This document shows positions 7,867 through 15,110 of a stretch of DNA of 17,414 nt, piece after piece. The notes beneath the pieces were generated by a model. That model did no database searches. It was not told where the DNA came from and saw only the letters and a list, made by a program, of their open reading frames with translations. Location of the stretch: assembly GCA_025351675.1 (NCBI GenBank), contig JANXVK010000011.1, positions 1 through 17,414 of the forward strand. The letters run 5' to 3'. Position numbers and translations under genes: made by a program. This DNA comes from Rhizobacter sp. GTDB taxonomy: Bacteria; Pseudomonadota; Gammaproteobacteria; Burkholderiales; Burkholderiaceae_C. Positions within the stretch are counted from its first letter, which is position 1. Every line of letters begins with the position of its first letter.

Positions 7867-10695
7867 TCACCCGGCGGCCGCCGTGGCCGCCGGGTCGGTG
7901 ATCGGTGGGGCTTGGGCGGTGTGGATCGCGCGGTCGATCTGCCAGTCGGCGCCTTCGCGCCACGCGGCATCGAACGCATCCGGGCTCAACGCCTGTCGCA
8001 TCAATTGCACCTCAGCCTGCCAGCGAGACTCGCTTGGCGGCGCGCGGCGCAGGTCGAGGCGACCCCGCCATGTCGCCGCGACTGCCGCCAGGTTGACTGC
8101 CAACTCGGCCCGGTGTTCGGCGAACGCCAGCACCGCGTGGTCTTCGAGGCAGCCGATCATTTCCTCCCGCATCTCGAACGCGCGGAACGCCGCCACTGCC
8201 TCGCCGAGCCGCTGGCGCGCCGACCCGAGCTCGCGCTGCTTGACGTCGACCTTGCCGAGCCACCACTGCGCGTTCGCCTCACCGCGCTTGTCACCGGCCT
8301 CACGGCAGACTGTCAGCGAGCGCTTGAAGCGCGTCGCCGCCGGCGCCAGTTCGCCCGTCTGCAGCGCCGACTCGCCAAGCACGAGCTCACACTCGCCTTC
8401 GAGCTCTTGGTGCTTGATCGCGCGCGCGATCGCGAGACCCTCCTCGAGGGGCACGCGGGCCTGCGCGTCCTCGCCGAGGAAGACACCGATCTGACCCAGA
8501 TGGAGCAGCCCGATCGCCTCACCGACGCGGTCGCCGAGCCGGCGGAAGATCTCGAGCGCCTCGCGTTCGCCGGCCTCGGCGCCGTCAGCATCGCCGGCGT
8601 ACAGGCGCGCCAAGGCCAGGGTGGACAGGGTCGCGGCGATATCGACCTCACTCGGCAGCGCGCGGCGCAAGTCGAGGCAGGTTTCGAGCATCTGGCGCGC
8701 TTCGGCGTAGTCGCTCTGGCTCTCGGCCAGCGCGGCGCCGACGTACAGCGCCCAAGCCTGCGCGACCGACGATGCGCGGATCGCCGGTAACGCGAGTGCG
8801 GCTCGCACGACGTTGCGACCTTCGGTGGAATAGCCGCGCAGGATCCAGAACTTCTGCATCGCGACCGCGAACTTGACCGCGATGAACGGGTCGACTCCGC
8901 CGGTGAGCGACAGCGCGCTGGCCGTGCGGATGTTGTCGAGTTCGGCCTCGACGCGCCAGATCCAGTCGGCCTGTTGCGGGCCGGAGAGCCCACGGTTCGC
9001 CGCCTTCGCCATGGCGAAGTAATGCGCGCAGTGTCGCCCCGAGGTGTCGGCCAGGTCGTCGCCGGCCTGCTCGAGCTTCTCGTGCGCATACTCGCGAATC
9101 GTCTCGAGCATGCGATAGCGTGCGCCTTCGTCGCGCTCCTCGAGCATCACGAGCGACTTCTCGACCAGCGAACCGAGCAGGTCGAGCACGTCGTCGGGCT
9201 CGAGTGGCGGGGCGCTGCAGATGGCCTCGGCCGCGGCCAGATCGAAACCGCCGATAAAGACGCCGAGACGGTTTAACACCGTGCGCTCGTTCGGCTCGAG
9301 CAGCTCGTAGGACCAGTCGACCAGCGCGCGCAGCGTCTGCTGACGCTCTTGGAGCACGCGGGCGCCGCCGGTCAGCAACTTGTAGCGGTCTTTCAGTCGC
9401 GCATTGATGTCGGCCACGGAAAGCGAACGCAGCCGCGCTGCCGCGAGCTCGAGCGCGAGCGGGATGCCTTCGAGCCGCGCGACCAGCTCGGCGATCATCG
9501 GCGCGTCACGTTCGTTCAGCGAGAAGCTGGGTTTGTGCAGCTGCGCCCGGTCGATGAAAAGCCGCACCGCGGTCGAGCGCGACAGCACCTCGATCGCGTC
9601 ACCGCGCGACGGCACCGGCAGCGGCAAAACGGGGTAGGCCTGCTCCCCCGGCGTGCGCAGCGATTCGCGGCTGGACGCCAGGATGCGCACATGGGGCGCC
9701 GCCTTCAGCACCGCGTTGGCCAGCTGAGCCGACACCGCGACGACATGCTCGCAGTTGTCGAGGATCAGCAACGCACGCTGCGGCTTCAGGTGCGCGCAGA
9801 GTGTCTGCAGCAGCGTTCTGCCGGCGTCCTCGCGCACGCCGAGTACCTGCGCGGTCTCGGCGACGACGAGTTCGGCATCGCGGATCGGCGCGAGGTCGAG
9901 GAACCAGACGCCATCGGGGAACAGATGAAGCAGTTCGGCGGCCACTTGCAGCGACAGCCGCGTCTTGCCCAAGCCACCCATGCCGAGCAGCGTGACCAGC
10001 TTCGCGCTGCCCATCAGCGCCTTCACTTCGCCCAGTTCGCGTTCGCGCCCGATGAACGATGTCGGCTGGTGCGGCAGGTTGTTCGGAATGTCGCGAACCG
10101 GCAGCCACCAGTCGCCGGTGCGCACCACCCGAAAGCACTTCTCGCTGTCCGGCGGTCGCGCAAAGGGCGCCCCGTCGTCACCGACCTCGAACACCTCGAG
10201 CGGTTCGGCGACGCCCTTGACCATCCAGTGGCCGTGCGAGATCACCTTCAACGCCGTCTTGCCGAGATCCTCGCGCGCCTCGGCCGTCAGCAACGTTTGG
10301 CCGGGGAGTGCGAGCGACATCACGCGCGCCGCGGTCGGCTTGGCGAGGCCATCGACTTCGAGCGGCTTCGCGCCGCGGGCAATGTCGTCGGGGTTGTTGT
10401 TGCGCAGGATTACCGGCCCGACGTGCAGCCCGGCGCGTGCAGTCAGCGGCACCGGCAAACCGGCAAGCGCACGGTGGTAGTCGTGCGCATAACGGACGGC
10501 GTCGGCTGCGACGTTGAACAGCAGCAGCATGCCGTCGGTCTTGTCGATCTCGAGGCCGTGGCGCGCAGCCAGCAGCGAACGCGCGACGCGGTCGTGCGCC
10601 GCCCACACCTCGGCCATCGCCGCGTCGCCAAGTTCCTGGGAAAGCCGGGTGCTGTCGACGACGTCGGTCAACAGCAGCGCCCGTGACTCGCTCAC
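7867..10695 (-). CDS. Cyclase-homology / STAND ATPase / helical-repeat regulator
   Basis: This large predicted signalling protein is 942 aa from GTG at 10695, chosen because GCGGGA lies about eight bases upstream and the cyclase domain starts at once; an upstream TTG at 10821 would add 42 residues. Residues 5-170 resemble a class III nucleotide cyclase: LLLTDVVDSTRL with metal Asp11, DKTDG with Asp54, and RAGLHVG (87-93). The usual VNxAAR motif reads AKPTAAR, so the transition-state Asn looks lost. A STAND/NB-ARC-like ATPase follows, with Walker A GMGGLGKT (238-245), Walker B ALLILDN (308-314) and ILASSRESLRTPGE further on. From about residue 580 to the end are Ala/Leu/Glu-rich tetratricopeptide-like repeats. 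No DNA-binding domain was seen. Proteins of this layout are thought to sense ligands through the repeats, but target and signal are unknown. Confidence 0.88.
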   Translation of the reverse strand: MSESRALLLTDVVDSTRLSQELGDAAMAEVWAAHDRVARSLLAARHGLEIDKTDGMLLLFNVAADAVRYAHDYHRALAGLPVPLTARAGLHVGPVILRNNNPDDIARGAKPLEVDGLAKPTAARVMSLALPGQTLLTAEAREDLGKTALKVISHGHWMVKGVAEPLEVFEVGDDGAPFARPPDSEKCFRVVRTGDWWLPVRDIPNNLPHQPTSFIGRERELGEVKALMGSAKLVTLLGMGGLGKTRLSLQVAAELLHLFPDGVWFLDLAPIRDAELVVAETAQVLGVREDAGRTLLQTLCAHLKPQRALLILDNCEHVVAVSAQLANAVLKAAPHVRILASSRESLRTPGEQAYPVLPLPVPSRGDAIEVLSRSTAVRLFIDRAQLHKPSFSLNERDAPMIAELVARLEGIPLALELAAARLRSLSVADINARLKDRYKLLTGGARVLQERQQTLRALVDWSYELLEPNERTVLNRLGVFIGGFDLAAAEAICSAPPLEPDDVLDLLGSLVEKSLVMLEERDEGARYRMLETIREYAHEKLEQAGDDLADTSGRHCAHYFAMAKAANRGLSGPQQADWIWRVEAELDNIRTASALSLTGGVDPFIAVKFAVAMQKFWILRGYSTEGRNVVRAALALPAIRASSVAQAWALYVGAALAESQSDYAEARQMLETCLDLRRALPSEVDIAATLSTLALARLYAGDADGAEAGEREALEIFRRLGDRVGEAIGLLHLGQIGVFLGEDAQARVPLEEGLAIARAIKHQELEGECELVLGESALQTGELAPAATRFKRSLTVCREAGDKRGEANAQWWLGKVDVKQRELGSARQRLGEAVAAFRAFEMREEMIGCLEDHAVLAFAEHRAELAVNLAAVAATWRGRLDLRRAPPSESRWQAEVQLMRQALSPDAFDAAWREGADWQIDRAIHTAQAPPITDPAATAAAG
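7870..7894. terminator. Perfect 10-bp hairpin at the convergent gene ends
   Basis: CCCGGCGGCC (7870-7879) and GGCCGCCGGG (7885-7894) are exact reverse complements around a 5-base loop. The stem begins just past the PEP-CTERM stop and lies inside the last codons of the opposing ATPase gene. There is no T-run on either side, so it is not a classical intrinsic terminator. It could still block or stabilise both transcripts. Confidence 0.55.
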
Positions 10696-10936
10696 GGCGA
10701 AATCCCGCCGGCAGAGGAGTGCGAAACGCGCCAGCCATCGACGGGCCCCTGCTCCGGCGATGCCCCGACAGAATCGATCATTCGAGAAGTTTAACTGCCC
10801 TGTGCGCGACAAGCCCCGCAAGCCACTCCAGTTGGGTGATCCGATGTCGACCCACCGCGTGCCTCACGCCTGTCAGGGCTGTGGACTTGCACCACGCGCC
10901 GGGACATCACCGGCTGCAACGGTCACAAGGCGGATC
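10696..10936. other. Intergenic stretch between the ATPase gene and the IS30 end
   Basis: About 240 bp that should hold the promoter of the minus-strand ATPase gene. TTAAAC-like hexamers occur around 10790-10795, but no convincing promoter pair was found. Bases 10873-10936 are read as an accidental tail of the IS30 transposase frame. No IS3-type coding sequence is visible here, although a remnant lies on the other side of the IS30 element. Confidence 0.4.
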
Positions 10937-12334
10937 CAATCGGTCGTCGCAACACTGGGTTGTTGGCCGGATTCCAGGTATTCGTTTATGGCTTCAGTTG
11001 ATGTTTTCCAACCAAGCGTTTTCCGGGGCCTGGTGTTCAGCGCGTGAGTGACAGCTTGGATCTCTTGGGCGGTCCACCGTGAGAGGTCGGTGCCCTTCGG
11101 GAAGTATTGCCGCAGAGGGCCGTTGGTGTTCTCGTTCGTGCCGCGCTGCCACGGGCTGCGAGGAGCTGCGAAGAAGACCTTCACACCGGACTCACTCGTG
11201 AACCGGGCGTCGTCGGACAGTTCCTTGCCGCGGTTCCATGTCAATGACCGCCACAGCCGGGTAGGCAGAGCCTTCACGGTGTCTTTGAGCGCATTGGCCA
11301 TGGCAACGGCGCCATAGCCGGCTAGCGCGGGACCGTTCTTCGTGGGCGGAACAAGCCCGTAGATTTTCTCGCGAGGCAGGTGCACGAGACTGGTGAAGCG
11401 ACTTGATCGCTCGACCAGCGTTCCGATTGCGGACCGGTTCAACCCGACGATCAGATTCCCCTCCCAATGTCCGGGCACCGATCGGTCTTCCACTTCTGCG
11501 GGGCGGTTGGAGATCATCACCTCTTCGCTGACGTGTGCCCATGCCTTGGCCTGAGCCCTCGCCCGCGGGACGCGCAGCGCCCGCCCACGCCGCAGGCAGC
11601 CGACCAGCTCGCGTTTGAGAGCTCCTCGGCCTTGAATGTAGAGGGCCTGGTAGATGGCTTCGTGTGAGATACGCATGGACTTGTCATCCGGGAAGTCGAC
11701 CTTCAGCCGGTTGGTAATCTGTTCGGGCGACCAGCCATTGACCCATTGACGGTCACCGCGATGCGGCTTGTTGCGACCCTTGAACGGTGCCTGCTGGGGG
11801 CCCGCAATCTCACGGCCATCACCATCATGGATCTTGCCGGCCAAGCGGTCCTGGACGTAGTGATGCAGCCGGGGGTTGGTCACCAGCTTTGCTGGCTTCG
11901 GTCTTTTGGCCACCAGTTCCGCCTTCCACTGCGCGACTGACGCCCGATATTCGAGCTTGCCGCCGCGGGTCGCTGCGTTACGCCGGAGCTCCCTTGAGAC
12001 CGTCGACGGGCTGCGTTCGATGCGGCGAGCAATCTCGCGCACGCCGACGTCTTGGGCCCAGAGCAGCCCGATTTCTTCCCGCTGCGCGAACGACAGGCAT
12101 CTCCCGCACATGGGTCTCGACATAAAAAAGTGGCATGCTGCCACGATGGCGGAACCAGCGTGCGCCAACCACTGGCGACATGCCGACCGCCTCGGCAGCC
12201 TTCTCGCTCGTGATGCCGGTCGCAACCTGTTCCCAGAATCGTCGTTCGATCTCGCACCGAAGCGAGGGCGCACTTGGCGAGCGCATTGCTCCTCGCCCTG
12301 TCAACTTCTGCATCCACCCTGCGGGTCGTCCCAT
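10873..12334 (-). pseudogene. IS30-family transposase, frameshifted, catalytic Asp residues replaced
   Basis: The gene starts at ATG 12334 with GGAGG five bases upstream (MGRPAGWMQKLTGRG). The helix-turn-helix part is in this first frame up to a run of six T on the coding strand (12124-12129). The rest, from CLSFAQREEIGLLWAQDVGVRE to the end, is one frame over. Removing one T joins the two into an uninterrupted protein of about 486 codons whose junction matches the remembered family length. The DDE core is intact in outline, but GHWEGD reads GHWEGN (codon 11455-11457) and TWDRG reads TWNRG (codon 11233-11235). The Glu in RGTNENTNG is kept. The frame also overruns the element end by about 21 codons to a stop at 10873. 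All three faults point to a dead transposase. Confidence 0.85.
10937..10955 (+). repeat. IS30 terminal inverted repeat, transposase 3' side
   Basis: CAATCGGTCGTCGCAACAC pairs with the repeat at 12354-12372 with one mismatch. The transposase codons VATTD lie inside it, and the frame runs out through the tip because the next codon is TGG rather than a stop. Confidence 0.85.
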
Positions 12335-12353
12335 AAACACCTCCATGATTCAG

Positions 12354-12372
12354 GTGTTGCGACGACCGGTTG
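12354..12372 (-). repeat. IS30 terminal inverted repeat, transposase 5' side
   Basis: On the plus strand it reads GTGTTGCGACGACCGGTTG, the inverted copy of 10937-10955 with one mismatch. The transposase start codon at 12334 and its ribosome site lie just inside. Confidence 0.85.
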
Positions 12373-12692
12373 CATACGCCCGGTTCACGAGTAGCGCGTT
12401 TACCGGGCTGCTACACGGGCACGGCATCCGCATCTCGATGGACGGCAAGGGCAGCTGGCGCGAGAACGTGTTCATCGAGCGGGTGTGGCGCTCGATCAAA
12501 TACGAGGAGGTCTGCTTGCATGCCTGCGAGGCCGTGAGCGCCGCCCGCGAGGGCATCGGCCGCTACATCAACTTCTACAACACGCGCCGGCCGCACTTGA
12601 GCCATCCGGCCCGAGCCCCGGACGTGGTGTACGTCGCATCGCTGCATCAGCCTTCGGGCGACGCAGCCCGATCCCGCAGGGTCCACTTGTAA
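12373..12692 (+). pseudogene. IS3-family transposase OrfB, C-terminal fragment
   Basis: About 106 codons remain, ending in TAA at 12690-12692. The reading frame continues upstream through the IS30 end only by chance. Recognisable stretches are FTSSAFTGLLHGHGIRISMD, then GKGSWRENVFIERVWRSIKY, which carries the final catalytic Glu of the DDE triad in FIER, and GRYINFYNTRRPH near the end. The two catalytic Asp regions are gone, so the fragment cannot be active. It directly abuts the IS30 terminal repeat, suggesting IS30 landed in or deleted up to it. Confidence 0.85.
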
Positions 12693-12732
12693 ATCGTCGG
12701 GGTCTGTTCAGATCAATGGGGCCGGCTCTGTT
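12373..12732 (+). mobile_element. 3' remnant of an IS3-family element
   Basis: This holds the end of an IS3-type OrfB gene plus about 40 bp of downstream sequence resembling the right end of such elements (GGGGTCTGTTCAGATCAATG near 12699, then GGGCCGGCTC). The outer limit near 12732 is approximate. The 5' part of the element (orfA and most of orfB) is missing and does not appear on the far side of the neighbouring IS30 copy. Confidence 0.65.
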
Positions 12733-12885
12733 CCCGGAACCGAACCTATTCCAAACCTTGGTGGCGAGGCTTGCTGGTGCACAGCACGCAAGGCCAAGCG
12801 AATCAACGGCATGCGTCCAGCACGCCAGACCGAGACCGAACGAACCCGGCCCGAAGCATTCGTCCCCGACTACTGCCGACCGTGG
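12733..12885. other. Short intergenic stretch after the IS remnants
   Basis: About 150 bp with no recognised gene or repeat. It separates the IS3 end from the anti-sigma factor stop. Confidence 0.4.
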
Positions 12886-13098
12886 TCATTTCCCGCCAAG
12901 TTGAACCCGGCGCAGCTTGGCGAGTATGCGCAGCGTGTACCCATCGTCCGGCACGCGCAGTCCGGCCAAGCCGTCGCGAATCAGCTGCTGCACCGCAACG
13001 TCGTCGCGCAACGCCTCGTCGTGCTTCAAGCGCGCGAGCAGCGTTGTCAGTTCTGCGGGTGTCAGGTCACCGTCCAGAAGACGCGATGCTTCGTTCAT
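12886..13098 (-). CDS. Small RseA-like anti-sigma factor
   Basis: This 70-aa protein begins MNEASRLLDGDLTPAELTTL and continues LARLKHDEALRDDVAVQQLI. That fits the N-terminal sigma-binding fold of RseA-type anti-sigma factors, which hold an ECF sigma factor inactive. It ends after DDGYTLRILAKLRRVQLGGK. There is no membrane helix or periplasmic domain, and no zinc-binding His/Cys motif, so it would be a soluble inhibitor, unlike classical RseA. The start ATG at 13098 has AGGAG seven bases upstream. That ribosome site overlaps the stop codon of the sigma gene 10 bp away, implying coupled translation. Function is inferred from pairing with the sigma gene and the short motif match. It may be a shortened version of a once longer protein. 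Confidence 0.75.
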   Translation of the reverse strand: MNEASRLLDGDLTPAELTTLLARLKHDEALRDDVAVQQLIRDGLAGLRVPDDGYTLRILAKLRRVQLGGK

Positions 13099-13108
13099 TG
13101 CATGTCTC

Positions 13109-13711
13109 CTACCAGCGTCTGCTGCGCGTTGGTGCGAGCAACGGGCGAGCGCGACTGGCAATTGCTTCGCGCGCCCGAAAAATGTGCGACTTGACGGAAT
13201 TGACGGGCTGCCCGAGCGCCGCTGCGATGGCCTTGTAGTCCAGCCCATCGATCTCGCGCATCAACAGCGCACGACGCTGGACATCGGGCAACGCCGCGAT
13301 TTCGGCGTCAATGCGTTCGAACAGCTCGTGTGCCATGGCTTCTTCTTCAGGGCTCGGTGCGACCCCGAACCTGGCGTTGTCGCCGACTTCATCGGGCAGT
13401 TGCACAGGCCGGTCGTCTTGCCGGTTCTGGCCGCTGCGCAAGTAACTCCTGGCCGCGTTACGAGCAATCGTGAACAGCCAAGCCGCAAAGTCGCCGTCGG
13501 GCCTGAAGGTCGCCAAGGCCAGAAAAACACTCACGAAAACCTCCTGCGTCAGTTCTTCGGCGATTCGATCTTCTCGCACGAGCCGCCGAATCGCCGCGGC
13601 AACGCGCCGTTGATATTTCACCACCAGCAACTCAAACGCGATCGTTTCACCTTGCCGAGCGCGCGCCACCATCTCGGCGTCGATGCCGTCTGCGAGTCGG
13701 GATTCGCTCAA
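13109..13711 (-). CDS. ECF-type RNA polymerase sigma factor (RpoE-like)
   Basis: This alternative sigma factor of the extracytoplasmic-function group directs RNA polymerase to a stress or envelope regulon. The product is 200 aa. Region 2 starts at FELLVVKYQRRV and includes ELTQEVFVSVFLALATFRP and AAWLFTIARNAARSYLR. Region 4 is EIAALPDVQRRALLMREIDG followed by the helix-turn-helix LDYKAIAAALGQPVNSVKSH. The start is set at TTG 13711 because it gives MSESRLADGIDAEMVARARQ, which lines up with the RpoE N-terminus. The first in-frame ATG, at 13672, would trim 13 residues. GGGCAGG upstream is only a fair ribosome site. It is transcribed with the anti-sigma gene, and its own promoter should lie in 13712-13900. 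Targets are unknown; a link to the nearby light genes is only positional. Confidence 0.88.
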   Translation of the reverse strand: MSESRLADGIDAEMVARARQGETIAFELLVVKYQRRVAAAIRRLVREDRIAEELTQEVFVSVFLALATFRPDGDFAAWLFTIARNAARSYLRSGQNRQDDRPVQLPDEVGDNARFGVAPSPEEEAMAHELFERIDAEIAALPDVQRRALLMREIDGLDYKAIAAALGQPVNSVKSHIFRAREAIASRARPLLAPTRSRRW

Positions 13712-14510
13712 GTGCGCCTGCCCGGCACATGCGGGGAGCCGATTGCCGGTCGCCCCAGTCGCCAGCCCTGCCGCGCCCGGCGCGATCCAGCACCGACAAC
13801 GCAATGACGTCGCTGCGCCGCCGAAGTTGCAGCGCCTGCAAACAATTCATCGACGCGAAAACAATTGGGCGCTGGCGTGCAACTCTGAGGTTGTTCCGAC
13901 GTAAGAGGAGACAGAGGCAGCCAAGGCGGGATGGAAGTAAATGTCAATGCAGCACCAAAGAAACACCAACGCGGCCAGTGTACTGACCTACCGGGGGCCA
14001 CCATGCATCGCGGATGTCGGCGCCGGTACCGCCAGACCGACCTGCGCTGGAGTTTGGGGTTCGCGCGGCTGCGACCCGGCTCCTTTCGAAGCCGATCACC
14101 GATCGGGTGGCCACCGTGGTTCGCGCACGACAAGGATCGGCGGGTTCGCTGCGGCAGCCGCGTGCATCAGTAATGCCACCCGCCTGGCGTCGTACGCCGA
14201 GCCGCTAGCCGGTGAGCTGGCGTCACTTTATTTACGGACAGTGCCGGCGACGCCCGCTGATGATGAGCCAGACAGTTGCGAACGCATGGCGCTGGAAGCG
14301 GTGATGGAGTGCGAGGCCATCAAGCCGAGCCGGTGCCTTCGCCGCTCGCCCCGCGAAAGCGTTCGCGGCTCGAACGCCATGGGCAGCACCGGCGGGAACG
14401 GTACGGCTTGCCTGACCAGCATCCCCACCGGTCGCCTGCGCCCCAAGTGCCCGATCCCGATCATGGCGACCCGCAGGCACAAGGAAATGATGACCAGGAG
14501 AGCCGGCTAA
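13712..14510. other. ~800-bp stretch with no recognised gene; one doubtful ORF
   Basis: This lies between the minus-strand sigma factor and plus-strand coq7, so it should carry divergent promoters. A plus-strand open frame, 13941-14510 (189 codons), ends in TAA exactly before the coq7 ATG. It has GGAAG about four bases upstream of its first ATG. Its product is rich in Cys, Arg, Gly and Pro (for example CAGVWGSRGCDPAPF) and resembles no family I know, so I do not call it a gene. Overlapping frames on both strands look equally arbitrary. The stretch may be degraded coding sequence. Confidence 0.45.
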
Positions 14511-15110
14511 ATGGACATGACCCGCGTTGAACTTTGCAAGGAAGGCCCCCGCGGTGACGGCGTGAGCCCGTTGCCGGCGGCGCTGATCGCCGATTTGCGC
14601 ACCGATCATGCGGGCGAAAGCGGCGCAGCGATGATCTACCGGGGCATCCTCGCCGTCACCCGCAGCGGCAGGGTGCGTCAATTTGCAAGCGAGCACCTCG
14701 CGACCGAGGCCAGCCACCTGGCCGCTATCGAGGCCCTGCTGCCGCGACGACAACGCAGCCGGCTGCTGCCGCTGTGGCGCATCTCGGGCTGGCTGTCCGG
14801 CGCGCTGCCAGCGCTCGTTGGGCCGCGCGCTGTTTACGCGACGATTGAAGCGGTCGAGACCTTCGTCGATCACCACTACGCCGAGCAGATCGAGTCGATC
14901 GACCAGCAAGGTGCTGCGAGCACGCACCCAGCATTGCAGGCACTGCGCGCGCTCCTGCAAGCCTGCCGCGCTGACGAAGTCGCACATCGCGATGAAGCCG
15001 CCGCACTTTTCGCCATGGCCGGGCAGCCGCCCACCCTGGCGATGCGTGTGTGGTTGTGGTTGGTCGGTGCGGGCTCGCGCGTGGCGGTGACGATCTGCCG
15101 CCGGGTTTGA
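14511..15110 (+). CDS. coq7: Coq7-type demethoxyubiquinone hydroxylase
   Basis: This di-iron monooxygenase adds the hydroxyl group to demethoxyubiquinone, the penultimate step of ubiquinone synthesis, on the inner face of the membrane. The product is 199 aa, the usual length. The iron-ligand pattern of the ferritin-like fold is complete: DHAGESGAAMIYRG (first Glu), EASHLAAIEAL (ExxH), EAVETFVDHHY (third Glu), and ADEVAHRDEAA (ExxH). A hydrophobic C-terminal stretch probably touches the membrane. ATG at 14511 has GGAG 10 bases upstream; a second ATG two codons on is equally possible. The stop overlaps the ubiG start (TTTGATGATG), so the two are coupled. Coq7 is the usual hydroxylase in many betaproteobacteria; whether another copy exists elsewhere cannot be told here. 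Confidence 0.93.
   Translation: MDMTRVELCKEGPRGDGVSPLPAALIADLRTDHAGESGAAMIYRGILAVTRSGRVRQFASEHLATEASHLAAIEALLPRRQRSRLLPLWRISGWLSGALPALVGPRAVYATIEAVETFVDHHYAEQIESIDQQGAASTHPALQALRALLQACRADEVAHRDEAAALFAMAGQPPTLAMRVWLWLVGAGSRVAVTICRRV

Larger units (their letters stand above)
10937..12372 (-). mobile_element. IS30-family insertion sequence, 1436 bp
   Basis: The element is bounded by inverted ends CAATCGGTCGTCGCAACAC at 10937-10955 and, on the opposite strand, CAACCGGTCGTCGCAACAC at 12354-12372 (18 of 19 match). It contains one IS30-type transposase gene on the minus strand starting 19 bp inside the right end. The flanks (ATC on the left, CAT on the right) show no clear 2-3 bp target duplication, which suggests a later deletion or rearrangement at one side. 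The transposase is defective in frame and in catalytic residues, so the copy is probably immobile unless helped in trans. Confidence 0.88.

Noticed and set aside
9349..10686. 445-codon plus-strand open frame opposite the STAND ATPase gene
   Set aside because: It is antisense to a gene with clear Walker motifs, and its own product shows no domain.
10696..10821. Longer start for the STAND ATPase at TTG 10821
   Set aside because: The extra 42 residues have no match to the cyclase fold and the region should hold the promoter; GTG 10695 has a ribosome site.
12124..12130. Programmed -1 ribosomal frameshift at TTTTTTA
   Set aside because: The change needed is +1 (or one base fewer), and the upstream frame does not place the heptamer in X-XXY-YYZ phase.
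10934..12375. Target-site duplication around the IS30 element
   Set aside because: The flanking triplets ATC and CAT do not match, and no 2-3 bp repeat could be found at the ends.
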